This document shows positions 25,953 to 34,491 of a stretch of 64,000 bases of DNA, in pieces. The translations under genes and the position numbers were made by a program. Numbering within the stretch: the first letter of the stretch is position 1; the number at the start of each line of letters is the position of its first letter. Source of the DNA: an uncultured Clostridia bacterium (GTDB taxonomy: Bacteria; Bacillota; Clostridia; Oscillospirales; Acutalibacteraceae). The notes under the pieces were generated by a model. The model did no database searches. It was given only the letters and a program-made list of their open reading frames with translations, and was not told the DNA's origin. Location: positions 1 to 64,000 of the forward strand of contig CANQGM010000012.1 in the NCBI GenBank assembly GCA_947623205.1, read 5' to 3'.

Positions 25953-27161
25953 ATGAAAATTCTTGTAATCAACGCTGGCAGTTCATCACTTAAGTATCAG
26001 TTCATTGATATGGATAACGAAAAGGTACTTGCAAAAGGTAACTGCGAAAGAATAGGCATGGACGGAGCATTTATAGGCTTTAAAACAAAAAACGGTGAAA
26101 AAATTGAGCGCAAAAGACAAATGCTTAACCACACACAGGCTTTTGAGGCTGTTAAGGACGCGTTGCTCGACCCGGAATACGGAGCTATCAGCGATCTTTC
26201 AGAGGTTGCCGCCGTAGGTCACAGAGTAGTGCAGGGCGGCTCATATTTTGATAAATCCGTTCTTATTAACAACGATGTAATTAAAAAAATCAATGAACTT
26301 TCTCCTCTTGCTCCTATACACAATCCCGCTAATATTCAGGGCATTGAGGCAAGCACAAGGGTGTTTGGAACAAAAGTTCCGCAGGTTGCCGTGTTTGATA
26401 CGGCATTTCATCAGACAATGCCCGAAAAAGCATATATGTTTGCTGTTCCTTATAAATACTATGAGAAATTCGGCGTTCGAAAATACGGTGCGCACGGCAC
26501 ATCTCACCGTTATGTTACAGAAAAAATGGCTGAAATTATGGGTAAAAAGAAAGAAGAACTCAAACTTATTACCTGCCATATAGGAAACGGCTCATCAATT
26601 ACCGCCGTTAAAAACGGTAAGGTCATTGACACTTCAATGGGACTGACCCCGCTTGGAGGCTTTATGATGGGTACGCGCTCAGGCTCTCTTGACCCGTCGG
26701 TTGTAACATTTATAGCCGAAAAAGAACATCTTGCCCCGGATGAAATATCAAAAATTCTCAACAAGGAGTCCGGACTGCTCGGCATATCGGGCATTTCGTC
26801 GGACGACCGGGATGTTTCCGAAGCTGAAGCTAACGGCAATATGCGTGCTCATCTTGCTCATGAAATGCTTTATTACCAAATTGCAAAAATAATCGGCAGC
26901 TATTACGTTGCCCTCGGCGGATGTGACGGAATTGTGTTTACCGCCGGACTTGGCGAAAACCAGCCTATGCTTCGTGAAAAAGTGTGCGACTACCTTGCTT
27001 GCTTTGGAGTTAAAATTGACAAACAATTTAATGAAAAGGCTTGGCACGGCGTAACAGGAACACTTTCAACTCCGGATTCGGCTATTCGTGTTGAATTAAT
27101 TGCTACTGACGAAGAAATGGTAATTGCCAGAGATACAAAATCTATTGTAGAAACACTTTGA
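25953..27161 (+). CDS. ackA: acetate kinase
   Basis: 402 aa from ATG 25953 after AGAGAGG; an upstream frame to 25863 is open but adds non-conserved residues. Makes ATP and acetate from acetyl phosphate. Family signatures: VINAGSSSLKYQ at residues 4-15, VFDTAFHQTMP near 173, CHIGNGSS near 204, MGTRSGSLDP near 235, GLGENQP near 325. phosphotransacetylase (pta) is not adjacent. Followed by a clear terminator. Confidence 0.97.
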   Translation: MKILVINAGSSSLKYQFIDMDNEKVLAKGNCERIGMDGAFIGFKTKNGEKIERKRQMLNHTQAFEAVKDALLDPEYGAISDLSEVAAVGHRVVQGGSYFDKSVLINNDVIKKINELSPLAPIHNPANIQGIEASTRVFGTKVPQVAVFDTAFHQTMPEKAYMFAVPYKYYEKFGVRKYGAHGTSHRYVTEKMAEIMGKKKEELKLITCHIGNGSSITAVKNGKVIDTSMGLTPLGGFMMGTRSGSLDPSVVTFIAEKEHLAPDEISKILNKESGLLGISGISSDDRDVSEAEANGNMRAHLAHEMLYYQIAKIIGSYYVALGGCDGIVFTAGLGENQPMLREKVCDYLACFGVKIDKQFNEKAWHGVTGTLSTPDSAIRVELIATDEEMVIARDTKSIVETL

Positions 27162-27178
27162 TTTATAAAAAACTAATT

Positions 27179-27204
27179 CCCGACACAGCAAAAGCTGTGT
27201 CGGG
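27179..27204 (+). terminator. terminator after ackA
   Basis: Perfect 11-base stem CCCGACACAGC / GCTGTGTCGGG, 4-base loop, then ATATTTTTA. Confidence 0.88.
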
Positions 27205-27226
27205 ATATTTTTATGCATATATTATT

Positions 27227-27463
27227 TTACGCAGTATGGCGTCTTGCCGCATCTTCGGAAACCGCTTCGCTTGTGCTTGTATCGCGGAACAATAATGAAA
27301 TGCACCAAATAGCCGCAAGAGCCACAACAATATATATAATTCTGCTTATAACTCCTGTTTGGCCTCCGCAAATCCACGCTACTAAGTCGAACTGAAAAAT
27401 TCCTATACTGCCCCAGTTAAGACCGCCAATAATAAGAAGCGTCAGCGCAATTTTATCAAGCAT
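27227..27463 (-). CDS. DUF378-family small membrane protein
   Basis: 78 aa with two membrane segments (about 6-25 and 38-58). The first reads LLIIGGLNWGSIGIF, the hallmark of DUF378 proteins, whose function is unknown. ATG after AGGAGG. Short charged cytoplasmic tail. Confidence 0.85.
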   Translation of the reverse strand: MLDKIALTLLIIGGLNWGSIGIFQFDLVAWICGGQTGVISRIIYIVVALAAIWCISLLFRDTSTSEAVSEDAARRHTA

Positions 27464-27519
27464 TCAAAGTCCTCCTTTGTTTTTGCTGATAATATTATTG
27501 GCGATTTATAAAACATTAT

Positions 27520-27900
27520 TCATTTAAAATAAAAAAACATAAAACCAAAAATCAAAAATCCAATACCTATTACACAAACACCAATAATTCGTGTCAGCTT
27601 TGTTGCTTTATGTATTTTTTGTTTTGAAATCATATTTTCAGTTGGAAAAGGAAGAAGAACAAGCATAATTCCGAGAATTACACAGCTTAAAGACGCAATA
27701 ACCGTTCCTATAACTTTAGTAAACGGAAATAAAAATATTCCGATAGGTATTCCGAAAACACAAATTGCATTAATTACGGAAAAAATTTTTCCGTATTTTT
27801 CGCACATCTCGTAATATTTATTTGCCTTTTCCTGGCATTCATCACTGCAATACTGTTCAAAATATGATATTTCTTTTGCGCAGTATTCACATTTTTTCAT
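27520..27900 (-). CDS. zinc-ribbon plus three-helix membrane protein, unknown function
   Basis: 126 aa from ATG 27900. The N-terminus has a four-cysteine metal site: CEYC near residue 3, then CSDEC near 20. Three hydrophobic segments follow (about 40-60, 64-85, 102-122). This resembles zinc-ribbon-headed small membrane proteins of bacteria that have no assigned function. A longer frame adds 22 residues without a ribosome site. Confidence 0.75.
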   Translation of the reverse strand: MKKCEYCAKEISYFEQYCSDECQEKANKYYEMCEKYGKIFSVINAICVFGIPIGIFLFPFTKVIGTVIASLSCVILGIMLVLLPFPTENMISKQKIHKATKLTRIIGVCVIGIGFLIFGFMFFYFK

Positions 27901-28033
27901 TTTAAACAACCTTTCAACATCAATATCTTTGCCCATTTTAGCATAACAATTCTTGCTTTTCAACATTAATTATATTTACTTTTTGTGAAAATTTAATTTT
28001 CTTAATATTTTAATAATTGATACAAAATTTTAA

Positions 28034-28065
28034 TTGTCAACTAATTATTATTATTTGGTTGACAA
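28034..28065 (+). promoter_or_regulatory. BirA (biotin repressor) operator
   Basis: Inverted repeat TTGTCAACT (28034-28042) and GGTTGACAA (28057-28065) with a 14-base gap. This matches the known BirA-site form, TTGT-AACC half sites 14-16 bases apart. It covers the -35 of the bioY promoter, so BirA with biotinyl-AMP should block RNA polymerase. Confidence 0.9.
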
Positions 28066-28087
28066 ATTTAACCTGTAATGATATAAT
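28059..28087 (+). promoter_or_regulatory. bioY promoter
   Basis: Perfect TTGACA (28059-28064) and TATAAT (28082-28087), 17-base spacing. The -35 lies inside the right half of the BirA operator. Start of bioY is 30 bases on. Confidence 0.88.
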
Positions 28088-28116
28088 ACCTTTATTATCC
28101 AAAAGGAGTTGTTGTT

Positions 28117-28704
28117 ATGTCAAGTTTAAAAACAGAGACCAAAAGCAAAGAAACTAAAAATTTATTTACAGTTTTCACAATAACTCAGATTGCAGTCTGC
28201 GTTGCGCTTTTATGTGTGTCTGCGTTTATTTCCATTCCGGTTCCGTTCAGTACGGTTCCAATTACATTGCAAACATTTATGGTGATTTTAATAGCCAATT
28301 TACTTAAACCTACATACGCCTTAATTGCACAGGTTGTATATACATTGCTCGGCATTTTGGGACTTCCGGTATTTTCCGGCGGAACTTCCGGTATAGGTCA
28401 CATTTTTGCACCCGGCGGCGGTTTTATTGTAGGATTTATTGCAGCCGCATATTTTGTAAGCCTTGCAAAAGGCAAAAATGAGAATATCATCCGCTGCATA
28501 ATTGTTTCAATAGTTGTAGGAATTTCCTGCGTAGATATTTTCGGAATCATTTTTTATGCAGTTTTTGCAGGCGCTGACTTGATTTCGGCAACAGTACTTA
28601 TGGTTTTGCCTTACATTGCGGGCGATATTGTAAAATGCATTGCCGCGGCTCTAATTGCGTCCGCACTTAGAAAAGCGCTTAAAAAAGCAAACATCGGCTT
28701 TTAA
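28117..28704 (+). CDS. bioY: biotin transporter substrate-binding subunit BioY
   Basis: 195 aa, six hydrophobic segments, an S-component of an ECF-type importer. Signatures IPVPFSTVPITLQTFMV near residue 48 and SGGTSGIGHIFAPGGGF near 90 are typical of BioY. No ECF ATPase genes are adjacent, so it probably shares the general EcfAAT module. With BirA control it implies that the cell scavenges biotin. ATG after AAAGGAG. Confidence 0.95.
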   Translation: MSSLKTETKSKETKNLFTVFTITQIAVCVALLCVSAFISIPVPFSTVPITLQTFMVILIANLLKPTYALIAQVVYTLLGILGLPVFSGGTSGIGHIFAPGGGFIVGFIAAAYFVSLAKGKNENIIRCIIVSIVVGISCVDIFGIIFYAVFAGADLISATVLMVLPYIAGDIVKCIAAALIASALRKALKKANIGF

Positions 28705-28758
28705 CATTTTATCTTTCGTTAATTTATTTAATTCTTTAATTTTTAACAGAATAATTCA

Positions 28759-28790
28759 GGGCTGCAGCAATTATCTGTTTGCCGCAGCCC
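28759..28790 (+). terminator. terminator after bioY
   Basis: Arms GGGCTGCAGCAA and TTGCCGCAGCCC (one mismatch), then GTATTTTA. It could also help stop the convergent DUF1292 gene. Confidence 0.75.
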
Positions 28791-28817
28791 GTATTTTATA
28801 TAAAATTTTAAAAAATG

Positions 28818-29114
28818 TTATTCAAAAATAATGTCTCCGTCGTACTTTCTTTTAAAAAGTTCAAAAACATTTTGCAAGGTCTCTTCATCATCAATGCTGA
28901 CATATTCTTCGTTTTCCTCATCAAGAGCATTAATTTTCAGAATAACAACTTCATCAGCTTCCTCGTCATTTTCAATAAGCACAATATATTCTTCACCTTC
29001 ATATTCAACAACATCAAGCAGTTCAAACTCCACTTCGCTGCCTTCATCATCTGTCAGTGTCAAAAGAGCTCCCTCATTATTTATTTCTTCGGTTAAATTC
29101 TTGTTATCAGCCAT
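28818..29114 (-). CDS. DUF1292-family acidic protein
   Basis: 98 aa, very acidic. The central block (TLTDDEGSEVEFELLDVVEY, then EEYIVLI) is the DUF1292 pattern found across Firmicutes; function unknown. ATG after GAAAGGA. In many Firmicutes it sits near housekeeping genes; here it closes the conserved stretch just before the RHS-derived region. Confidence 0.85.
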   Translation of the reverse strand: MADNKNLTEEINNEGALLTLTDDEGSEVEFELLDVVEYEGEEYIVLIENDEEADEVVILKINALDEENEEYVSIDDEETLQNVFELFKRKYDGDIIFE

Positions 29115-29172
29115 AGTATATTCCTTTCTGAATGTGTATTAACTAAATTTCCTGAATTGTTTTAAAGTATAT

Positions 29173-29264
29173 CCTGCCGGCGCAATATTAAGCTACGCCG
29201 AATATGCAGTCATTGTGTTACTATTATAACCGTAAACAAAGGCAATTGCAACATAATTTATTAC
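29173..29264 (-). pseudogene. RHS gene scrap (copy of part of the 2131-aa gene)
   Basis: About 92 bases matching 44453-44544 inside the full-length RHS gene with about four differences, no indels. It has no open frame of its own. It marks the left edge of the RHS-derived region and shows that an RHS copy once reached here. Confidence 0.85.
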
Positions 29265-29305
29265 TATTATTATTGCCCCTGTTTTTTATTGCGGCAAAAA
29301 TTATT

Positions 29306-29722
29306 TTAAACTTCAACCTTAATAAAATCAGACAAGTCATAATCGCTTATTGATTCAACATATGAAACCTTGCCATTGTTTTTACAATCAACAATAACAT
29401 ATTTATTATTTTCAAATAAGCATAAAATTAAATAATCATCACTGCAATAACATATTCTGACTTTTCCTTCATAGCATGTCTTGGAATCTGATAAAATGTC
29501 AGGATATGAAGAAATGTCTATTTGATAAATTACATCCTTTCCACTCTTTCCACTATAAATATGATCGACTACATAGTTTTTATTTAATTTAATCGTATAA
29601 CCATCCCTATTACTTACAACTGTTTCACCGATATCATATTCCTGAAAGCTGTCTTTATAATTACAGCCTGTAATACACAAAGCTATAATTATAAGAAAAA
29701 TCAGTAAACTTATTTTTTTCAT
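29306..29722 (-). CDS. small lipoprotein, candidate orphan immunity protein
   Basis: 138 aa, not recognised. Lipobox CITGC (Cys near residue 20), then a small beta-rich domain with two CY pairs. Strong AGGAGG ribosome site. It is the last intact gene of the row downstream of the RHS cassettes. Size, export signal and position fit an orphan immunity gene; sequence alone does not prove it. Confidence 0.6.
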   Translation of the reverse strand: MKKISLLIFLIIIALCITGCNYKDSFQEYDIGETVVSNRDGYTIKLNKNYVVDHIYSGKSGKDVIYQIDISSYPDILSDSKTCYEGKVRICYCSDDYLILCLFENNKYVIVDCKNNGKVSYVESISDYDLSDFIKVEV

Positions 29723-29775
29723 ATATTCCTCCTGATTTATTTGTAATAATCATTAATACATCTCTAATAATTTAA

Positions 29776-30915
29776 TTAATATATCTTGTCTATGTAACTT
29801 TTTGATATATCCGCTCTGTAAAGTTTGTTGTGTATATCTGAAAAATAAACATATTTTTCATCTACAACATAAACACTTTTAACTTTATAATTGCAAATTT
29901 GCTGACATTGATTAGACTTTAAATCAACAATAAATAATCCGTCACTTTCGCTTCCTAATACAAGATTATCTTTATAAATATTCATAACGGTAAAATCTGT
30001 TAGCTTGCAATTAATTTGTTCTATTTCATTATTTGATAAATTAATTTTAAAATAATGCGAATTTAGGTCGTCAGAAAATGAGGAAATTGAAAAAATTGCA
30101 AATCCGCTAACAACAGCAAACAAAGGATCCAATTGATTTACATTTGATATTCCGCACTTTTGTAATAAAATACTCATTTCAAATAACTCTTTTGTTTTTC
30201 TTGAACCTGTTTCCAATACAGTAAAATAATTGTTACTTGAAGAAATATAATAAATATTTTCTCTGTTAAAATAAATTCCATTAAAATTATCGCCTTCCCG
30301 GCTGTAAGGTTGGTAATTTATATTAACTGCGTCAGAAACATCCATTAATTTTTCGTAATTATCATTCGAATAAAGATATACTTTTGTTTTAGTTGCAAAA
30401 TATATTTTGTCTTGAATAACGTAATAATTCAGTATCTCTTCATCAGAAAAATCACTTAAAAGTTTTGAAACATAAGGATTGCCGGTATCTAAATTAAATG
30501 AATAAATACAGTTCCATTTCAGCGTTGAATTTTCATCACTGATCGGGCAATAATTCGGTATTCCTACTAACAAGTTATTATCATAGCTTTGCATACCAGC
30601 CAATATATCACTGAGAGCAGAATCGGAAACCGATGGTTTGAAAAGCGTTTTGTCCCCGACATCTGATATTTCATGCAGTCCGTATCTGAAAATATCATTT
30701 GTCTCATTGTAATTATAGTATAACCTGTTCCCGATTCTAACCAGATTTCCGTCACTTAAAACAAGATTATTATAAATATTATCAGTGTATTTTCCATCTA
30801 CTTTAATTGGTTTTGTACTTCCTGAAAACTTAAATACAATGAAACCTATAATAAAAACAAAAATGACAGAAAAAACAATTATAAGTACTGTTGCGTGTTT
30901 ATTTTTGCTTTTCAA
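29776..30915 (-). CDS. membrane-anchored propeller-like protein (paralogue of 34884-35966)
   Basis: 379 aa. One N-terminal membrane segment (9-29), then repeated short beta-strand blocks with NRLYYNY, DKIYFATK, NIYYISS and KYVYFSD, resembling DUF5050-type beta-propellers. It shares a clear pattern with the protein at 34884-35966 (NLV-I-NRLYYNY, then DIF-YG). That paralogue is coupled to an RHS tip; this one has none, so it may be an orphan partner or immunity gene. Starts at TTG after TAGGGG. A scrap of its 3' end recurs at 31619-31686. Confidence 0.7.
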   Translation of the reverse strand: MKSKNKHATVLIIVFSVIFVFIIGFIVFKFSGSTKPIKVDGKYTDNIYNNLVLSDGNLVRIGNRLYYNYNETNDIFRYGLHEISDVGDKTLFKPSVSDSALSDILAGMQSYDNNLLVGIPNYCPISDENSTLKWNCIYSFNLDTGNPYVSKLLSDFSDEEILNYYVIQDKIYFATKTKVYLYSNDNYEKLMDVSDAVNINYQPYSREGDNFNGIYFNRENIYYISSSNNYFTVLETGSRKTKELFEMSILLQKCGISNVNQLDPLFAVVSGFAIFSISSFSDDLNSHYFKINLSNNEIEQINCKLTDFTVMNIYKDNLVLGSESDGLFIVDLKSNQCQQICNYKVKSVYVVDEKYVYFSDIHNKLYRADISKSYIDKIY

Positions 30916-31164
30916 TATTACTACCCCTATAATACACCGATTTTTATTTTATAGCCTAAAAATATCAACTTGGATATTAAATATGAGTACGCAGAATTTA
31001 GTTTTCATTATAATACTCCAACATTCTAATATAATTAATCATTAAATATACCCCTTGTGTTATCTTTATACTTCTTAAAGATGCAAAGCCATCGCAAATC
31101 AATAATCAATTTAAAGTATTAAACTGTTCTTTGTCTTATGTATTAGGTTTTCACTAATTACTCT

Positions 31165-31584
31165 CTATTTCAGGAGCATATCAAGATAATCCAATAAAGA
31201 CCTACGATTCTTCTTTTCTCCAAAATAGATCCAAATTAATATAGGCAAATAAAATATAAAGGAGTATAAAAATTCGTTAATTTCAAGAAAAACAAACTCA
31301 AATATCAAAGCCAAGATAATGAAACCTAAAATAATCGGACCGCTTATTATTATTCCGGTTACTGTCGTGACATCGTTTTTAATTTTATAATAACCCAAAA
31401 AATACGACTTTAATAACTGTAATAGACCACGGCTATCTGTTTCTCCACTTTCATAATACAATACAATTTTATGATTTTTATTATAAATCCAATTAATGCC
31501 ATAATTTCCAACGGAGCATATTGAGGATGTTATTTTTTCAGCGAATTTTGAAGTGGTTTTGTAAATAGTTTTTCTAATTATCAT
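31165..31584 (-). CDS. small membrane protein, unknown function
   Basis: 139 aa, not recognised. A basic N-terminal half followed by two strong hydrophobic segments (about 72-93 and 98-117) and a basic tail. ATG after GGAG. No RHS scrap directly joins it. The 249 bases on its downstream side (30916-31164) hold nothing I can identify. Confidence 0.55.
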   Translation of the reverse strand: MIIRKTIYKTTSKFAEKITSSICSVGNYGINWIYNKNHKIVLYYESGETDSRGLLQLLKSYFLGYYKIKNDVTTVTGIIISGPIILGFIILALIFEFVFLEINEFLYSFIFYLPILIWIYFGEKKNRRSLLDYLDMLLK

Positions 31585-31618
31585 TGTTAAAAGTCTCCGA
31601 TTTTCTTAAATTAAAAGT

Positions 31619-31686
31619 TATGTATATCTGAAAAATAAACATATTTTTATATTTTTCATCTACAACATAAACACTTTTAACTTTAA
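31619..31686 (-). pseudogene. scrap of the propeller gene 3' end
   Basis: Copy of 29828-29887 (end region of the 379-aa gene) with a small insertion of about nine bases (TTTTTATAT). Too short to be a gene; it records duplication or recombination of the propeller gene. Confidence 0.8.
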
Positions 31687-31705
31687 ATTGTTGTATGTTT
31701 ATGCT

Positions 31706-32077
31706 TTATATAAATAAGGCAAAGGGCATATAAATTTTCATTTCATCCATATTTAAATAATACGTTTTAAACGGAGAGTATTTCATTTGAAACACAAAGG
31801 TTTTTGCCATTTTTCCGTCGTTATATTTTATATATGTTCGTGCTGTTGATATATCTTCTTTAACCTCTGTAAAATACTTGCCGGGTAAAATATATCTTTC
31901 TTTATTTGTTATTAATATAACATTATCATCTTGATACTCTATTGAAAAAACAATATTTCCATAATATTTTAGTAAAATAGTCTCAACAATTGTGATAAAT
32001 CCGCCTCCGATAATCATTAATAAAAAAATCAGAGGCAATTCTTTATATTTAGCTGATAATAAAATTGCAAAAATCAA
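31706..32077 (-). CDS. membrane-associated protein, possibly 5'-truncated
   Basis: 123 aa in the open frame from TTG 32077. No ATG and no ribosome site are present; the frame stays open and hydrophobic for about 17 codons upstream to a stop. Two hydrophobic segments lead into a domain with IEYQDDNVILITNKERYILP, which resembles small YcxB/PH-like cytoplasmic domains. I read it as a decaying or truncated orphan gene. The 247 bases upstream (32078-32324) show no gene. Confidence 0.4.
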   Translation of the reverse strand: MIFAILLSAKYKELPLIFLLMIIGGGFITIVETILLKYYGNIVFSIEYQDDNVILITNKERYILPGKYFTEVKEDISTARTYIKYNDGKMAKTFVFQMKYSPFKTYYLNMDEMKIYMPFALFI

Positions 32078-32324
32078 AAGCAGGAAAACCAGAACAAAAA
32101 ACGTATAAATTATAAAACTTAATATTTATAGATATGAATAAAACTTTTTCATTAATAAATTTTCACTTTCTTAGATTTATAATATATTCGAATTATCTTT
32201 TTCATTTTATATACATAAACATAACCGAGATAACAAAACGGATTAAATTTTCTATGTTATATATTGTTGTATCGGCTTGTCTAAGTATTTTGTCCAACAC
32301 GTTATATTGGCAGGTATAACTGCT

Positions 32325-32765
32325 TTACGGTGCAGTTATAACATCTGATATATGAACAGGAAAAGATGTAAAATCTAATTTAATAGTGACCTGGCCATCT
32401 ACTGAACCATAAACCACTTCGTTTGTATTTGTATCAGTTACTATGTAAGTATATCTGTAATAAGCGTCAGTAAAAAAAGGTAAAACGAAGGGAAAAGTGT
32501 TTGAACGCTCGGTTTCAACGGTAATTCCTTCTTCACATTCAGGCTGTATGGGAATTATGAACTCATAATTCTCTTCACTGACAATATAAGCTAAACTATT
32601 ATCATAAGGTTCATCATTTATTGCTTTTTTTATAATTCCATTAAGTGTGATTGAAACACATAAAGCAAATATAATATACAAAATCAAGACTATTATTAGA
32701 AATAGTATTAAATAAAATAATTTTCTGTGTGTCCTAAATTTTAAAAATCTCTGTTTAATTTTCAT
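32325..32765 (-). CDS. N-anchored exported protein, candidate orphan immunity protein
   Basis: 146 aa, not recognised. Basic N-terminus, one long membrane segment (17-40), then an extracytoplasmic beta-rich domain of about 100 residues. AAGGAGG before the ATG. A diverged scrap of its 3' end lies at 37505-37578, next to an RHS cassette, which ties this family to the RHS locus. A hairpin (GTATAACTGC / GTGCAGTTATA) covers its stop codon. Confidence 0.6.
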   Translation of the reverse strand: MKIKQRFLKFRTHRKLFYLILFLIIVLILYIIFALCVSITLNGIIKKAINDEPYDNSLAYIVSEENYEFIIPIQPECEEGITVETERSNTFPFVLPFFTDAYYRYTYIVTDTNTNEVVYGSVDGQVTIKLDFTSFPVHISDVITAP

Positions 32766-32824
32766 ATATAAATCCTCCTTAACAACTATCCTTTAAAGCA
32801 ATTGCATATGCTTTTATTTTTTAA

Positions 32825-32870
32825 TATGTAAATATATTAGTGCTCAAAGGAGTACCTGTTTGTGTATCAC
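32825..32870 (-). pseudogene. RHS tip-junction scrap
   Basis: 46 bases matching 39489-39534 in the second RHS cassette with a few differences; on the minus strand it reads DTQTGTPLSTNIF, the segment just after the RHS core. The core itself is absent. Confidence 0.75.
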
Positions 32871-32874
32871 CCCT

Positions 32875-33633
32875 CTAAATTTTTCTTTTTATTTCAACCT
32901 TAAACATATTATCCTCAAACATGGATGGTTCTACTGTATAATTTGCTAAATAACCGTTTTTATCATGTTGAAAAATATATTTTGTATTATCAATTACTGG
33001 TGATTTCTCATCAATTGTGACTTGAGATACATATGCTTCCTTTAATCCCAATTCAACATAATTGTATCGTTCAATATTCAGACAAGAAATTGAGTTATTA
33101 TCAAAACATTCACCTTGAGTATATGATATAATTAACCCTTTATTGTCATAAACACATTCATTAATAAGTAAAATAACACATCTTTGATTTGACGAATATT
33201 CAAAAACAATACCTAAAACTACATTATTGATATGTAATAAAAGCTCATACTGGTCTAAGGTTAAATGATTTGCTATTATCAAATTGTTATTTTTATCAAA
33301 ACCATATTCATAGGTTATTTTTTTAAATTTTGATATACGATTTATCATTTTTCCGCGCGAACAATTACCCGTTACTATATCATAAATAGGGCTCGGACAT
33401 AAATATCCTCTTGTGAGCAATTCTCCTCCTGATGCATATTTCTTTGTTACAACTTTCTTCTTAGTGATTTTATACAGCCTATCGCATTCCGGCGATATTT
33501 TTGTAAAAATATTTGTTATTCTTTTTATTTTTTCCATAATAAATTTCATATTTTTACAGTCAGATTTATTCTTATTAATAATGTAATCTTTATAAACATT
33601 ATTGAATTTTTCGTTCTTAAAATTAATATTCAT
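32875..33633 (-). CDS. hypothetical soluble protein next to an RHS scrap
   Basis: 252 aa from ATG 33633, which follows TAGGAG; a longer frame adds 31 residues without support. No signal peptide or membrane segment. Basic N-terminal third, then mixed beta-rich sequence. Not recognised. Its stop codon is 5 bases from an RHS junction scrap. Cytoplasmic immunity protein or a detached toxin tip are both possible. Confidence 0.5.
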   Translation of the reverse strand: MNINFKNEKFNNVYKDYIINKNKSDCKNMKFIMEKIKRITNIFTKISPECDRLYKITKKKVVTKKYASGGELLTRGYLCPSPIYDIVTGNCSRGKMINRISKFKKITYEYGFDKNNNLIIANHLTLDQYELLLHINNVVLGIVFEYSSNQRCVILLINECVYDNKGLIISYTQGECFDNNSISCLNIERYNYVELGLKEAYVSQVTIDEKSPVIDNTKYIFQHDKNGYLANYTVEPSMFEDNMFKVEIKRKI

Positions 33634-33691
33634 ATTTTTACTCCTAAAACGGTGACATCTTACTAAAAAAAGCCGCCGCTCCGCTAATTTA

Positions 33692-34150
33692 TTATAAAAA
33701 TATTGGCTTAATCCAAATTGTAACAATTTTCATATTGTCGATTGCAGCGATTGTATTATTTGCAAACATAATATATTGACAAGTATCGGATTTATAGTCA
33801 CTCCCTATACGAATCCATCCGCTTTGTTTATCATAAACTGTTATTAGTTCAAAATCAATCTCTATTCCCATACCGGGTATAAAATGTTCAGATTTTTCAA
33901 CAAACAATGAGCCTATTTTAAAATCAGGTATATTTAGCTTATCTTTCTTCCATGTATTAGTAGAATTAAATCCGGATAAATGCAACACTCTGCCAGTAGT
34001 TAAATTCACTTCAAGACTCATATATGATGTCCCCAGCATTAACGAAAAATCGGAGTCTGGCCAGGGTTCAAAATCGAAAGAATGTTCAGATTTTTGGTAA
34101 ATCGGAAATCCGTATTTATTAAAATCGCAATATTTTGCGTAAAAATTCAT
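33692..34150 (-). CDS. hypothetical soluble protein, candidate immunity protein of an orphan RHS tip
   Basis: 152 aa from ATG 34150 after AAGGATTG. Beta-rich, aromatic, acidic, no export signal. Not recognised, but size, composition and position (56 bases downstream of an orphan RHS core end at 34206-34374) are typical of cytosolic immunity proteins of polymorphic toxins. Confidence 0.55.
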   Translation of the reverse strand: MNFYAKYCDFNKYGFPIYQKSEHSFDFEPWPDSDFSLMLGTSYMSLEVNLTTGRVLHLSGFNSTNTWKKDKLNIPDFKIGSLFVEKSEHFIPGMGIEIDFELITVYDKQSGWIRIGSDYKSDTCQYIMFANNTIAAIDNMKIVTIWIKPIFL

Positions 34151-34205
34151 AAAATCAATCCTTTTTAAACAAGAGATGTACAATAGTTTTTTTGATACAT
34201 CTATA

Positions 34206-34374
34206 ACTAATTACGATACACCTGACTTTATCTGTAGCGCCAATAAATGCCGTATCATCCGCATTTAAGAATCTGCCGGTAACGGGGTCATAATAACGGC
34301 TTTGCAGGTAATATAGACCTGTTTCCGTATCATAAACGTAACCACGGTAACGGAAATAATTAGGCTTGCAATAA
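34206..34374 (-). pseudogene. orphan RHS core end (hyperconserved motif) with a short tip
   Basis: The minus strand reads RYRGYVYDTETGLYYLQ, DPVTGRFLNAD, then DTAFIGATDKVRC, the end of an RHS core joined to a different, short continuation. There is no start, and no upstream core. Nucleotides match the other cores closely up to NAD. Together with the hairpin at 34401 this fills most of the 341-base gap between genes. Confidence 0.85.
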
Positions 34375-34400
34375 TATACCTTATTTAGTAAATTTAACTT

Positions 34401-34447
34401 AGTACCTATCGCCCAATAACAATATTGTTAGTTTGGCGATAGGTACT
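34401..34447. repeat. 47-base long hairpin
   Basis: Outer arms AGTACCTATCGCC and GGCGATAGGTACT pair perfectly over 13 bases; the inside holds a second palindrome, TAACAATATTGTTA. No T-run on either side, so not an ordinary terminator. It lies on the 5' side of the orphan RHS core end. Confidence 0.85.
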
Positions 34448-34491
34448 TCATATTATAGTTATATATAAATGTTAACCGGATTTTTAATGTT

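Noticed and set aside
32134..32319. Plus-strand frame of 61 codons in the RHS locus
   Set aside because: Hydrophobic A/T-rich frame against the direction of all neighbours, no ribosome site, no family likeness.
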